This document shows positions 1 through 5,845 of a stretch of DNA of 5,845 bases, in pieces. Each line of letters opens with the position of its first letter. Positions within the stretch are counted from its first letter, which is position 1. This stretch comes from Akkermansiaceae bacterium UBA5689. GTDB taxonomy: Bacteria; Verrucomicrobiota; Verrucomicrobiia; Verrucomicrobiales; Akkermansiaceae. Below the pieces are notes generated by a model. It saw only the letters and a program-made list of their open reading frames with translations. It had not been told where the DNA came from and did no database searches. Made by a program: the position numbers and the translations under genes. The DNA is taken from positions 1 through 5,845 of the forward strand of contig DIHT01000074.1 in the NCBI GenBank assembly GCA_002420305.1. Direction: 5' to 3'.

Positions 1-72
1 GACCTGATCTCCCAGCAAAAGCCCCTCCGATGAGGTAAACAAATGCTCCGCACCGGGGCACAGCAGACTCAT
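1..72 (-). CDS. Possible 5' end of a divergent gene, running off the left edge (uncertain)
   Basis: On the minus strand a frame is open without a stop from an ATG at 150 to the left edge. A second ATG in the same frame at 72 begins a peptide MSLLCPGAEHLF... of 24 codons. A GAGGG lies a few bases before the ATG at 72 and could act as a ribosome binding site, so I chose this start. I do not recognise the peptide. The alternative is that the edge holds the tail of an upstream plus-strand gene: plus frames 1 and 3 are open from the edge and stop at 31-33 and 36-38. The fragment is too short to decide. Confidence 0.25.
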   Translation of the reverse strand, partial: MSLLCPGAEHLFTSSEGLLLGDQV

Positions 73-153
73 TTCGCCCTCGAACGGGCCTAAAACCTTG
101 AAAGGAAGGGCCGAAACCCTACCGTATCCGCCCAAACGACACCCGACCATCCA

Positions 154-1461
154 ATGAGCGAGACCACCAACTCCAACCGACGTAATTTTGTCAAGACCGC
201 CACAGCCGCTACGGCCGTCGCTGGCTTCCCCCACATCGGCCGTGCCGAGATCGGCAGCAGCAATACCATCAAGATCGGCCTGATTGGATGTGGTGGCCGG
301 GGCACAGGCGCGGCTACTCAAGCCCTGAAGTCTGATGACAAGGTCAAGCTTTGGGCCATGGCTGACGCTTTCCCCGAAAAAATCGAGGGCCCTCTCAAGA
401 CCCTCGGAGCTGCCTTTGGGAAAGAGCGCGTGGAGGTCGACAAAAGCCGGCAGTTCACCGGACTAGATGCCTTTGAAAAACTGGCCAATTCCGACGTAGA
501 CGTAGTCCTGATGGCTACTCCTCCCGGATATCGTCCCTCGATGCTGCGCCAGTGTATTGAGGCTGGAAAGCACGTCTTTGCCGAGAAGCCCATGGCTGTC
601 GACATGGCGGGGATCCATCACCTGATGGAAACCGCCAAGATTGCAGACGAGAAGAAACTCGCTATTCAGCACGGCTACTGCTGGCGTTACAGCCCCTCCA
701 ACCGGGTAGGTTTTGGTAAGGCCCTGGGCGGAGAACTTGGCCGCATCACAAGTTTTGTGGGCACCTATCTGGGCGGCACCGTGCGTGCTCTCGCCCCCGA
801 CGCAAAGCAACCTGAGGGCATGGGAGACGTCGAATGGCAGCTTCGCAACTGGATCAACTTCGAATGGCTCTCAGGCGGGCCGCTCCTTGAACAGTGTATT
901 CACGCTGTCGATAAGATGGCATGGGCCATGAACGACGTTGCCCCAATTGCGGCCTTCGGTAACGGAGGCCGGGGCCAGCGCCGCGATGCGGGTAATGTTT
1001 ACGACAACTACTCCATTACCTATGAGTATCCGGGCAATGTTTTCTGTCAGATTCAGCAGCGTCAGTACAGCAATTCGTTTAACGAAAATGTAAGCCGTAT
1101 CATCTGCGAGGGCGGAACAGTAGTTGGCCCATGGAAGGTCTCCACCAAGGACGCCAAGGGCAAGACCAACTGGAAATACCGGGCGGAGAAGGGAGTGGAG
1201 CAGAACATGTATCAAACGTGCCACAACGAGTTCTTCGCCAATCTCAGGGCAGGTAAGATTGTCAACTCCTGCGAGTTCATGGCCAATTCCACCGCGGTCG
1301 GTATTCTCGGCCGGGAGGCCGCTCACACCGGACAGCGGATCACGTGGGACAACCTCTGGGCGACAAGTGAAGACCAAGCCCCAGACAATCCTCCTATGAA
1401 CGGCAAGATGCCGATTCCAGCGCCGCCCATCCCCGGGACCGATTCCCTTGCCAAAGCCTGA
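154..1461 (+). CDS. Tat-exported Gfo/Idh/MocA family oxidoreductase
   Basis: This 435-residue protein is a probable NAD(P)-dependent oxidoreductase of the Gfo/Idh/MocA family, which acts mostly on sugars, inositols and related polyols; the substrate cannot be read from sequence. The N-terminus has a twin-arginine signal (R9-R10-N-F-V-K) followed by an Ala-rich stretch ending near A31, so it is probably exported folded with its cofactor. The Rossmann fold begins at about residue 39 (IKIGLIGCGGRG, glycines 45-50). The family's E-K-P motif is at 144-146. The C-terminal domain has GYCWRYSP and a GGPLLEQCIHAVD segment (241-253), where H250 matches the usual catalytic or substrate-binding histidine region. 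Length is normal for secreted family members. No Shine-Dalgarno sequence precedes the ATG, but the Tat signal starts just after it, which supports this start. It ends with TGA, showing that TGA is a normal stop here. The next gene lies 103 bp downstream on the same strand. Confidence 0.93.
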   Translation: MSETTNSNRRNFVKTATAATAVAGFPHIGRAEIGSSNTIKIGLIGCGGRGTGAATQALKSDDKVKLWAMADAFPEKIEGPLKTLGAAFGKERVEVDKSRQFTGLDAFEKLANSDVDVVLMATPPGYRPSMLRQCIEAGKHVFAEKPMAVDMAGIHHLMETAKIADEKKLAIQHGYCWRYSPSNRVGFGKALGGELGRITSFVGTYLGGTVRALAPDAKQPEGMGDVEWQLRNWINFEWLSGGPLLEQCIHAVDKMAWAMNDVAPIAAFGNGGRGQRRDAGNVYDNYSITYEYPGNVFCQIQQRQYSNSFNENVSRIICEGGTVVGPWKVSTKDAKGKTNWKYRAEKGVEQNMYQTCHNEFFANLRAGKIVNSCEFMANSTAVGILGREAAHTGQRITWDNLWATSEDQAPDNPPMNGKMPIPAPPIPGTDSLAKA

Positions 1462-1564
1462 CACACGCGACAGGCGGCAGGGGCTCAAAGCAGTAGCCGG
1501 CGGGGAAGAAATTGCCCCCCAACCCGCAGCGACCCTGCCTTCCAAATTTTATCTATCAATCCCC

Positions 1565-2824
1565 ATGAAAAGCATCCACCTGATTCTCACCTCGACCGCA
1601 GCCATCGTGCTAGTCGGCATCGCTGCCCTTGCAGATGACTCCAAGTCCGAGGAATCCCCGGCGGCCAAAGCTCCGGCGAAGTTTACCAACTCTACCCCTA
1701 CCCCAGCTCAGTGGGACCTTCCCTCAACTCACCGACTCTTCGTCAGCAAGAAGATCCACGAGGTCGTCACCACAAAGGGAGGCCCCAGCAGTTCTCCCGA
1801 AATGAAGGACTACGAGGAAGTGGCACCCAGAGCCAATGAGGCGAAATACAAGATGATTGCCCTAAAAGGGGGGGAGTTCCTCATGGGATCCCCAGAGGGT
1901 GAGCACGAAAATCGCACGGACGACGAGGGCCCCCAGAAAAAAATCCAGATCGAACCGTTCTGGATCGGGCAGACTGAAATCCCTTGGGCTCTCTATAAGC
2001 CTTTCTACGAAAACGGTGTTGCGCGGAAGAAGGACGGCAGCCTGCTTGCGTCCGATAAGGACAAGGAAGTGACCGTCCGCGGGAAACAGCGCAAGAAAGC
2101 AGTGAAAGATGCTCTGGCCCGTGGTGATAGTAGTAACATCGTAGACGTAGTCTCACAGCCAACACCCCAATACCACGACATGTTCGGGAGCGGTGAGCAC
2201 GCCTCCGAATTGAACTATCCTGCCATGTGCACCACCCACCATGCTGCCTCCAAGTTCTGCCAGTGGCTCACCGCCCAGACTGGCCACTTTTACAGGTTAC
2301 CCACCGAGGCCGAGTGGGAATATGCATGCCGTGCCGGAACTACTACCGCCTTTCACTTCGGGGACGACATCGCCAAGCTGGACGACTATGCGTGGCACGG
2401 CGATAATTCCGAATTTACCTATTATCCGGTCGGCACCAAAAAGCCGAATCCGTGGGGACTTCATGACATGCACGGTAATGTCGGCGAGTGGGTCCTTGAT
2501 GGATTCAGCGAAGGATATCGGAACACCATCAAGGATGGAGCCGTCAATCCCTGGAATATTTCCCTTACTCGTTATCCTCGGATCGTAAAAGGGGGCTCAT
2601 GGGACCAGAACCCTGATGAATGCCGAAGTGCCGCCCGTGTGCAATCCGTGAATGACTGGAAAGATACGGACCCGCAGGTGCCAAAAAGCATCTGGTATCA
2701 TACGGATGGTCAGTTCGTCGGATTCCGTATCGTGCGACCACTGAAAACCCCAACCGCCGAGGAGATGCACGTTTACTGGAACACTGACTGGTGGGAACCC
2801 ACCAGGAACGCCGAGGACCTTTAG
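1565..2824 (+). CDS. Secreted formylglycine-generating-enzyme-like (SUMF1 domain) protein
   Basis: This 419-residue protein has an N-terminal signal peptide (MKSIHLIL...GIAALA, cleavage near residue 23), then a low-complexity Ala/Pro/Ser linker, then an FGE-sulfatase/SUMF1 fold from about residue 97 to the C-terminus. Hallmarks are GGEFLMGSPEGE (G103-S109), the RLPTEAEWEYA block (244-254), GLHDMHGNVGEW (GNVGEW 304-309), KGGSW (342-346) and a terminal GFRIVRP. About 60 residues are inserted between the first strand block and the RLPTEAEWEYA block. True FGEs use two cysteines after the GGS motif; here, aligned by eye, the first is Q348 and only the second is kept (C353), so sulfatase-activating activity is doubtful. 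The open frame extends back to an ATG at 1448 inside the previous gene, but the ATG at 1565 directly precedes the signal peptide and is preferred. It may be co-transcribed with the upstream oxidoreductase. Its true role is unknown. Confidence 0.9.
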   Translation: MKSIHLILTSTAAIVLVGIAALADDSKSEESPAAKAPAKFTNSTPTPAQWDLPSTHRLFVSKKIHEVVTTKGGPSSSPEMKDYEEVAPRANEAKYKMIALKGGEFLMGSPEGEHENRTDDEGPQKKIQIEPFWIGQTEIPWALYKPFYENGVARKKDGSLLASDKDKEVTVRGKQRKKAVKDALARGDSSNIVDVVSQPTPQYHDMFGSGEHASELNYPAMCTTHHAASKFCQWLTAQTGHFYRLPTEAEWEYACRAGTTTAFHFGDDIAKLDDYAWHGDNSEFTYYPVGTKKPNPWGLHDMHGNVGEWVLDGFSEGYRNTIKDGAVNPWNISLTRYPRIVKGGSWDQNPDECRSAARVQSVNDWKDTDPQVPKSIWYHTDGQFVGFRIVRPLKTPTAEEMHVYWNTDWWEPTRNAEDL

Positions 2825-2856
2825 GGCGAATCCGCTCAACCTCTTCCTCTCTCGTC

Positions 2857-2883
2857 AAAGGCGCAGCTTCTCGCTGCGCCTTT
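2857..2883. terminator. Bidirectional rho-independent terminator between convergent genes
   Basis: An eight-base-pair GC-rich stem (GGCGCAGC at 2860-2867 with GCTGCGCC at 2873-2880) has a five-base loop. It extends to 11 bp through flanking AAA (2857-2859) and TTT (2881-2883). On the plus strand it is followed by TTTCTT, and on the minus strand by TTT. It lies 33 bp after the stop of the SUMF1-like gene and 20 bp after the stop of the convergent peroxiredoxin gene, so it probably ends both transcripts. Confidence 0.85.
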
Positions 2884-2902
2884 CTTGTCGTCGAGCCGGG
2901 GG

Positions 2903-3421
2903 CTATTCGAGAGCCTCCAGAGCCTGAAGTAAATCCTCCCCTTGGCTACCTGCAGACACCTTCTCTTGCTTCCAGACCAGCTTGCCATCCTTGAATAAGT
3001 AGGCCTGCCGGGAGGCAAATTTCCCCAGATGAGGAACGCCAAAGGCCTTGATAATCCTCCCCTTCACGTCTGCCAGTAGTTCAAAGGGAAGCATTTGCTT
3101 TTCCACAAAGGCTTTCTGAGAGGATACTGTGTCGAAAGACACTCCGTAAATTCTGACACCTTTCTTCAGTAACTTTTCGTTTACGTCCCGTAAACTACAC
3201 ACCTGCTTTGTTCATCCCCCGGTCAGCGCCTTGGGATAGAAAAAGAATAACGCCAATCCCTCTGCTCCCACTTCCTGGACTCTGACGAGCTCTCCCTTGT
3301 GGTTCTTCGCCTCAGCCTTGGGAAGGGCTTTGCCAAGATCCAGGCTTTCCGCCATCGTTGGCTGAGCGAAGGCAAACAGCGACCCAAGCCCCGTTAGCCA
3401 CCTCGAAAGTTTTTTCCTCAT
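2903..3421 (-). CDS. Exported selenocysteine-containing peroxiredoxin, PrxQ/BCP type (in-frame TGA = Sec70)
   Basis: Read through one in-frame TGA (3214-3212), this is a 172-residue thiol peroxidase of the PrxQ/BCP class, reducing hydrogen peroxide or organic hydroperoxides. The N-terminus looks like a Sec signal peptide (MRKK, then a hydrophobic run to PTMA, cleavage near residue 24), so it probably acts in the periplasm. The active-site block is F-F-Y-P63-K-A-L-T67-G-G-U70-T-K-Q-V-C75-S-L-R-D. U70 replaces the peroxidatic Cys of the PxxxTxxC motif, and C75 is five residues on, the same spacing as C45/C50 of E. coli BCP. The conserved Prx arginine is probably R138 (ASRQAYLF). Both halves fit the family without gap or frameshift, and the gene ends with TAG. 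A SECIS-like hairpin follows the TGA. A conventional gene finder would split it into 3484-3212 and 3202-2903 or call it a pseudogene. Alternative starts are ATG at 3433, or ATG at 3355, which would give a cytoplasmic protein. A nonsense mutation or sequencing error is the main rival explanation. Confidence 0.87.
3179..3195 (-). promoter_or_regulatory. Candidate bacterial SECIS (bSECIS) hairpin for selenocysteine insertion
   Basis: On the mRNA strand, a perfect 6-bp stem GUUUAC (3195-3190) / GUAAAC (3184-3179) closes a five-base loop GGGAC (3189-3185). The stem begins 16 nt after the in-frame UGA (3214-3212), and the loop begins 22 nt after it. Published descriptions of bSECIS elements require a short stem-loop closely downstream of UGA, with the apical loop roughly 16-37 nt away and a G in its first two positions; both conditions are met. 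It would be bound by SelB carrying Sec-tRNA. The stem also encodes protein (SLRDVN), so it is under double constraint. Confidence 0.78.
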
Positions 3422-4499
3422 GACTCGACCCATATCCCGCCCGGGCAGGAATGCCAGAAGGATTTTCGTTGCCCTCATCATCATCGTAGCCGGCGCCTTC
3501 TCCCTCCTGCTCGGCCCCGGACTTTGGGAAAGGCTCCAGACTCCCCGGCAAGGGCAAGGACAAGCTTTGGAGACAGTTCCTGTCTACTCCAGCGACCATC
3601 CCATGATGGGCACAAAAGCACGGATTGTGGTCTATGCGACGGATCTGAAGAAAGGAGAGATCGCCATCAAGGCCGCATTCGATCGCGCTGATGAGATTGG
3701 TTTCATCTGCAGCGACTACAATCCTGAGAGCGAGCTAATGCGTCTGTGTCGAGGGCCGGTTAATGAACCAATTCCCGTCTCCCGTACTCTTGCGACAGTT
3801 CTCACCCATGCACACAGCATCGCAGAAACCACTGAAGGAGCCTTCGACCCCACTCTTGGGGGATTTACTAAACTCTGGCGAAGATCGAAGCGAAAAAATG
3901 CGCTGCCTGATCCCTCTCTCCTCGAGAAAGCCCGCAATGCGGCAGGCTGGACAAAATTCGACGTCTTTCTGGAACAGCAGACCGTAATCGTAAAAGACGA
4001 AAACCTGCTCTTCGACCTCGGGGGCATCGCCAAGGGCTATGCCGCGGATGAAATGCTGCGCGTCATCAAGGCCCACGGGATTTCCTCCGCGATGGTAGCT
4101 GTCGCAGGAGACGTCAGACTGGGCTCTCCTCCCCCGGGCCGATCCGGGTGGGCCGTTGGCATCAGGACCCTGGGCGCCGACGTTGAGCAAGTCATGCACG
4201 TCGCCAACTGTGCTGTCTCCACCTCGGGGGATATCGAGCGCTATGTGGATATCGAGGGAACCCGCTACTCACATATCATCGACCCCGACACAGGCATCGG
4301 GCTCACCCAGCGGATAGCCGCCACGGTAGTCGCACCCACCGCAGTCCAAAGCGACCCTCTGGCCACCTTCTGCTGCATCGAGCCGCGATTCGCTTCCAAG
4401 ATCTTTGCGGCCGGGGAGATTTCCTGCCGAATTGTAACTCTCGGGGACGGCCCGTTCGACCAGAGAACCCAGCAGTTCCCACCCTTAACCCGGCCTTAG
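3420..4499 (+). CDS. apbE: Membrane-anchored ApbE-family FAD:protein FMN transferase
   Basis: This 359-residue protein belongs to the ApbE family, which uses FAD to attach FMN covalently to a Ser/Thr of target proteins, typically exported respiratory or redox subunits such as those of Nqr/Rnf. An N-terminal basic stretch is followed by one hydrophobic segment (about residues 15-32) that anchors or exports it; no lipobox Cys is seen. Family motifs occur in order: HPMMGT (60-65), FDPTLGG, DLGGIAKGYA (199-208), the AVAGDVRLG strand, AVSTSGDIER (265-274), YSHIIDPDTG (283-292) and SDPLATF, with D312 and T316 at the positions that bind Mg2+ in characterised members. Length is normal. No flavinylation target is visible in the window. 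The ATG at 3420 has no Shine-Dalgarno sequence but is the only start that keeps the membrane segment. It overlaps the start codon of the divergent peroxiredoxin gene. Confidence 0.93.
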   Translation: MTRPISRPGRNARRIFVALIIIVAGAFSLLLGPGLWERLQTPRQGQGQALETVPVYSSDHPMMGTKARIVVYATDLKKGEIAIKAAFDRADEIGFICSDYNPESELMRLCRGPVNEPIPVSRTLATVLTHAHSIAETTEGAFDPTLGGFTKLWRRSKRKNALPDPSLLEKARNAAGWTKFDVFLEQQTVIVKDENLLFDLGGIAKGYAADEMLRVIKAHGISSAMVAVAGDVRLGSPPPGRSGWAVGIRTLGADVEQVMHVANCAVSTSGDIERYVDIEGTRYSHIIDPDTGIGLTQRIAATVVAPTAVQSDPLATFCCIEPRFASKIFAAGEISCRIVTLGDGPFDQRTQQFPPLTRP

Positions 4500-4528
4500 A
4501 AGGCCATTCCTGTCGCTTGAGTAATTTC

Positions 4529-4571
4529 GCGAGGTATTTTTACCGCGACTTCACTGGTAGAAAATACTCGC
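4529..4571. repeat. Long imperfect inverted repeat (hairpin) upstream of the permease gene
   Basis: The arms at 4529-4544 and 4556-4571 pair over 15 bp with one bulged G on each side (4534 and 4560), around an 11-base loop (4545-4555). The ends are GCGAG/CTCGC and the core is AT-rich (TATTTT/AAAATA). It lies 29 bp after the apbE stop and 33 bp before the GTG start of the permease. No T-run follows on either strand, so a standard intrinsic terminator is unlikely. It may be an operator, a leader structure of the permease mRNA, or a processing site; which one cannot be told. Confidence 0.6.
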
Positions 4572-4604
4572 AAAGTCCCTCCCAGCGCCTTTGATCGGCC
4601 CTCC

Positions 4605-5606
4605 GTGTTTCTTGACCCTTGGCTGCCTGATTTCTCGTTCCTCTTCCTCTCCATTCTGGTCGAGGGAGCTCCTTTCATCCTCTTGGGAACGATCATAAGC
4701 GGCTTCATCGATGTCTACCTGCCCTCTGGAGCGATTGACCGCCTTCTTCCCCGAAACCGTGGTCTAGCCGTCCTGATGAGCGGCTTACTTGGCATTATTT
4801 TCCCGGTTTGCGAGTGTGCGGTAGTTCCCGTCATCCGCCGACTTGTCAAGAAAGGCCTGCCTCCTGCCTGTGCCATCACCTACATGCTGGCCGCTCCAAT
4901 CGTAAATCCCGTCACCTTCTTGAGCACATACAGTGCCTTTAAAAAAATCCCCCTCGAAATGGCAGGATCGCGACTTCTCTTTGGCTACGTGATCGCAGTC
5001 ATAGTCGGTCTGATTCTCCTGAAAGTTGGAGTCGGGCGAATCTTAAAGCCGCGCCTCGTGGAAGAGCTCAAGGAAGTTAAGTCCAGTCACGATCACCACC
5101 ACGACCGTGGAGATAACTTCGTAGAGAAAAAAAATCGCCTTATCATGGCTCTCCGAGCCGCCATGCGGGACTTCGTAGATGTCGGGATCTACTTCGTAAT
5201 CGGAATCACCATCGTGGCAATCGTCAACACGCCCCCTCCTGTCGACCAGCAGACCATCCCCCTGCGTGATTACATCGACGGTACCGCAGAAAGCATATGG
5301 GGCGCTCCGGCTGCACTTATGGGCCTCTCTTTCCTTCTCAGCTTGTGCAGCACGTCGGATGCCTTCATTGCAGCTACCCTTGACACTTTCAGCATTGGGC
5401 CGCGCCTCGCCTTTCTCGTCTTTGGGCCAATGATGGACGTAAAACTGCTCTTCCTCTACAGCACGATCCTGTCCCGAAAATTCATCCTTATCCTCGCTGC
5501 AGGCCTCTTTATCGGAATAGGAACATTGAGTGTTCTCCTTGAGCCGGTTTTTGAAGGTTTTGAACGCAATAAGCCCCCCCCCTTCGCCCAGACTGCACAG
5601 GACTAA
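4605..5606 (+). CDS. YraQ/COG0701-type permease (PF03773 family), putative metal or metalloid exporter
   Basis: This 333-residue polytopic inner-membrane protein has about eight hydrophobic segments in two halves. It carries the family signature FPVCECAVVPVIRRL (C69-E70-C71), followed by KKGLPPACAITYMLAAPIVNPVTF, and in the second half LCSTSDAFIAATL (C248-S-T-S-D252), which mirrors the first. The halves are joined by a hydrophilic loop with a His cluster, SSHDHHHD (about 161-167). Relatives include ArsP-like organoarsenical exporters and permeases linked to metal efflux; the Cys and His residues fit metal or metalloid handling, but the substrate is not shown. The start is a GTG at 4605; no in-frame ATG lies near, and the first membrane segment follows almost at once. 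The stop is 12 bp before the next gene, and the two almost certainly form an operon and a two-subunit transporter. Confidence 0.9.
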   Translation: MFLDPWLPDFSFLFLSILVEGAPFILLGTIISGFIDVYLPSGAIDRLLPRNRGLAVLMSGLLGIIFPVCECAVVPVIRRLVKKGLPPACAITYMLAAPIVNPVTFLSTYSAFKKIPLEMAGSRLLFGYVIAVIVGLILLKVGVGRILKPRLVEELKEVKSSHDHHHDRGDNFVEKKNRLIMALRAAMRDFVDVGIYFVIGITIVAIVNTPPPVDQQTIPLRDYIDGTAESIWGAPAALMGLSFLLSLCSTSDAFIAATLDTFSIGPRLAFLVFGPMMDVKLLFLYSTILSRKFILILAAGLFIGIGTLSVLLEPVFEGFERNKPPPFAQTAQD

Positions 5607-5618
5607 CGCCTCAACCCT

Positions 5619-5845
5619 ATGACCAAGGCGACCTTCAATCAGATTATCTCCAGTCTCGCTACGATCTCGTGGGGAGGAGTTCCGGTCTATCTCTATACCA
5701 AAGGCCTTATTGGTGAGTACCTGAGTGAGTCCTTTCACCTCATTGCACTGAGTGGAGGGCTGGCCATGATTGTTCTCGGTCTTTTCAATCTCCTTCACGC
5801 CGGACGGGAGGTGGGTTGCGGGCATGATCACAGCCACGAGCATGA
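5619..5845 (+). CDS. TIGR03943/DUF1980-like putative permease subunit, 5' part only
   Basis: Seventy-five codons are open from an ATG at 5619 to the right edge, so the gene is cut by the window end. The visible part begins MTKATFNQIISSLATISWGG, has a short hydrophobic segment (about residues 10-27), then a second clear membrane helix (about 43-60, IALSGGLAMIVLGLFNLL). A hydrophilic stretch with a Cys and a His cluster (GCGHDHSHEH) follows. Two N-terminal helices followed by a His-rich loop, directly behind a COG0701 permease, is the arrangement of the TIGR03943/DUF1980 (COG3689, YcgQ-like) proteins that pair with such permeases. The family call rests largely on this context and topology. The gap to the permease stop is 12 bp, without a clear Shine-Dalgarno sequence. 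Confidence 0.75.
   Translation, partial: MTKATFNQIISSLATISWGGVPVYLYTKGLIGEYLSESFHLIALSGGLAMIVLGLFNLLHAGREVGCGHDHSHEH

Noticed and set aside
98..127. Sigma70-like promoter (TTGAAA near 98) before the oxidoreductase gene
   Set aside because: No convincing -10 element is found at proper spacing; the match is no better than chance.
871..1545. 224-codon minus-strand open frame across the oxidoreductase gene
   Set aside because: It is a shadow of a clear plus-strand gene with family motifs; its peptide shows no recognisable domain.
1448..1564. N-terminal extension of the SUMF1-like protein from the ATG at 1448
   Set aside because: It overlaps the end of the upstream gene and would bury the signal peptide; the ATG at 1565 sits directly before the signal peptide.
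1462..1564. Weak G-run/C-run complementarity in the gap between the first two genes as a terminator
   Set aside because: The possible stem is only about four to six bases with a long loop and no T-run, so it is not supported as a terminator.
3212..3214. TGA reassigned to an amino acid by a variant genetic code
   Set aside because: The oxidoreductase gene ends with TGA at 1459-1461 at the expected family length, and no other gene here has an internal TGA.
2903..3484. Two separate small genes, or a frameshifted or nonsense pseudogene, on the minus strand
   Set aside because: The two halves are in the same frame and join exactly at the peroxidatic Cys position with a SECIS-like hairpin after it. 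No other lesion is present, so one selenoprotein gene explains more.
5043..5843. 266-codon minus-strand open frame across the permease and downstream gene
   Set aside because: It lies opposite a well-supported permease and its partner; the peptide is charged, low in structure and resembles no known family.

Overview
The window (5,845 bp, moderately GC-rich) looks like the chromosome of a free-living Gram-negative bacterium. A Tat-exported Gfo/Idh/MocA oxidoreductase beside a secreted SUMF1-fold protein, and starts without Shine-Dalgarno sequences, suggest the Planctomycetes-Verrucomicrobia group, most likely a verrucomicrobium. This placement is an inference from gene content; no marker gene is present.

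Layout. The first 153 bp hold no certain gene, though a minus-strand frame is open to the left edge. Two plus-strand genes follow: a Tat-signal oxidoreductase (154-1461) and a signal-peptide SUMF1/FGE-like protein (1565-2824). A strong hairpin at 2857-2883 separates the second from a convergent minus-strand gene (3421-2903). That gene encodes a PrxQ/BCP-type peroxiredoxin with an in-frame TGA exactly where the peroxidatic cysteine should be. Divergent from it, sharing the same CATG for both start codons, is a membrane-anchored ApbE-type flavin transferase (3420-4499). A long imperfect inverted repeat (4529-4571) lies before a YraQ/COG0701-type permease (4605-5606). The permease is followed 12 bp later by the 5' end of a probable TIGR03943/DUF1980 partner subunit that runs off the right edge.

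The main result is the peroxiredoxin. The reading frame is intact on both sides of the TGA, the residue replaced is the peroxidatic Cys, and the resolving Cys lies five residues later as in E. coli BCP. A perfect 6-bp stem with a GGGAC loop sits 16 nt after the TGA, matching the bacterial SECIS pattern. This is best read as one selenoprotein gene, not two ORFs or a pseudogene. TGA terminates the first gene of the window, so a general recoding of TGA is unlikely.

Functionally the window combines cell-envelope or periplasmic redox (selenoperoxiredoxin, ApbE flavinylation), exported proteins of unknown substrate, and a two-component permease with His/Cys-rich segments that suggest metal or metalloid handling. 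No selA, selB, selC or selD is in the window; they would have to be elsewhere in the genome.
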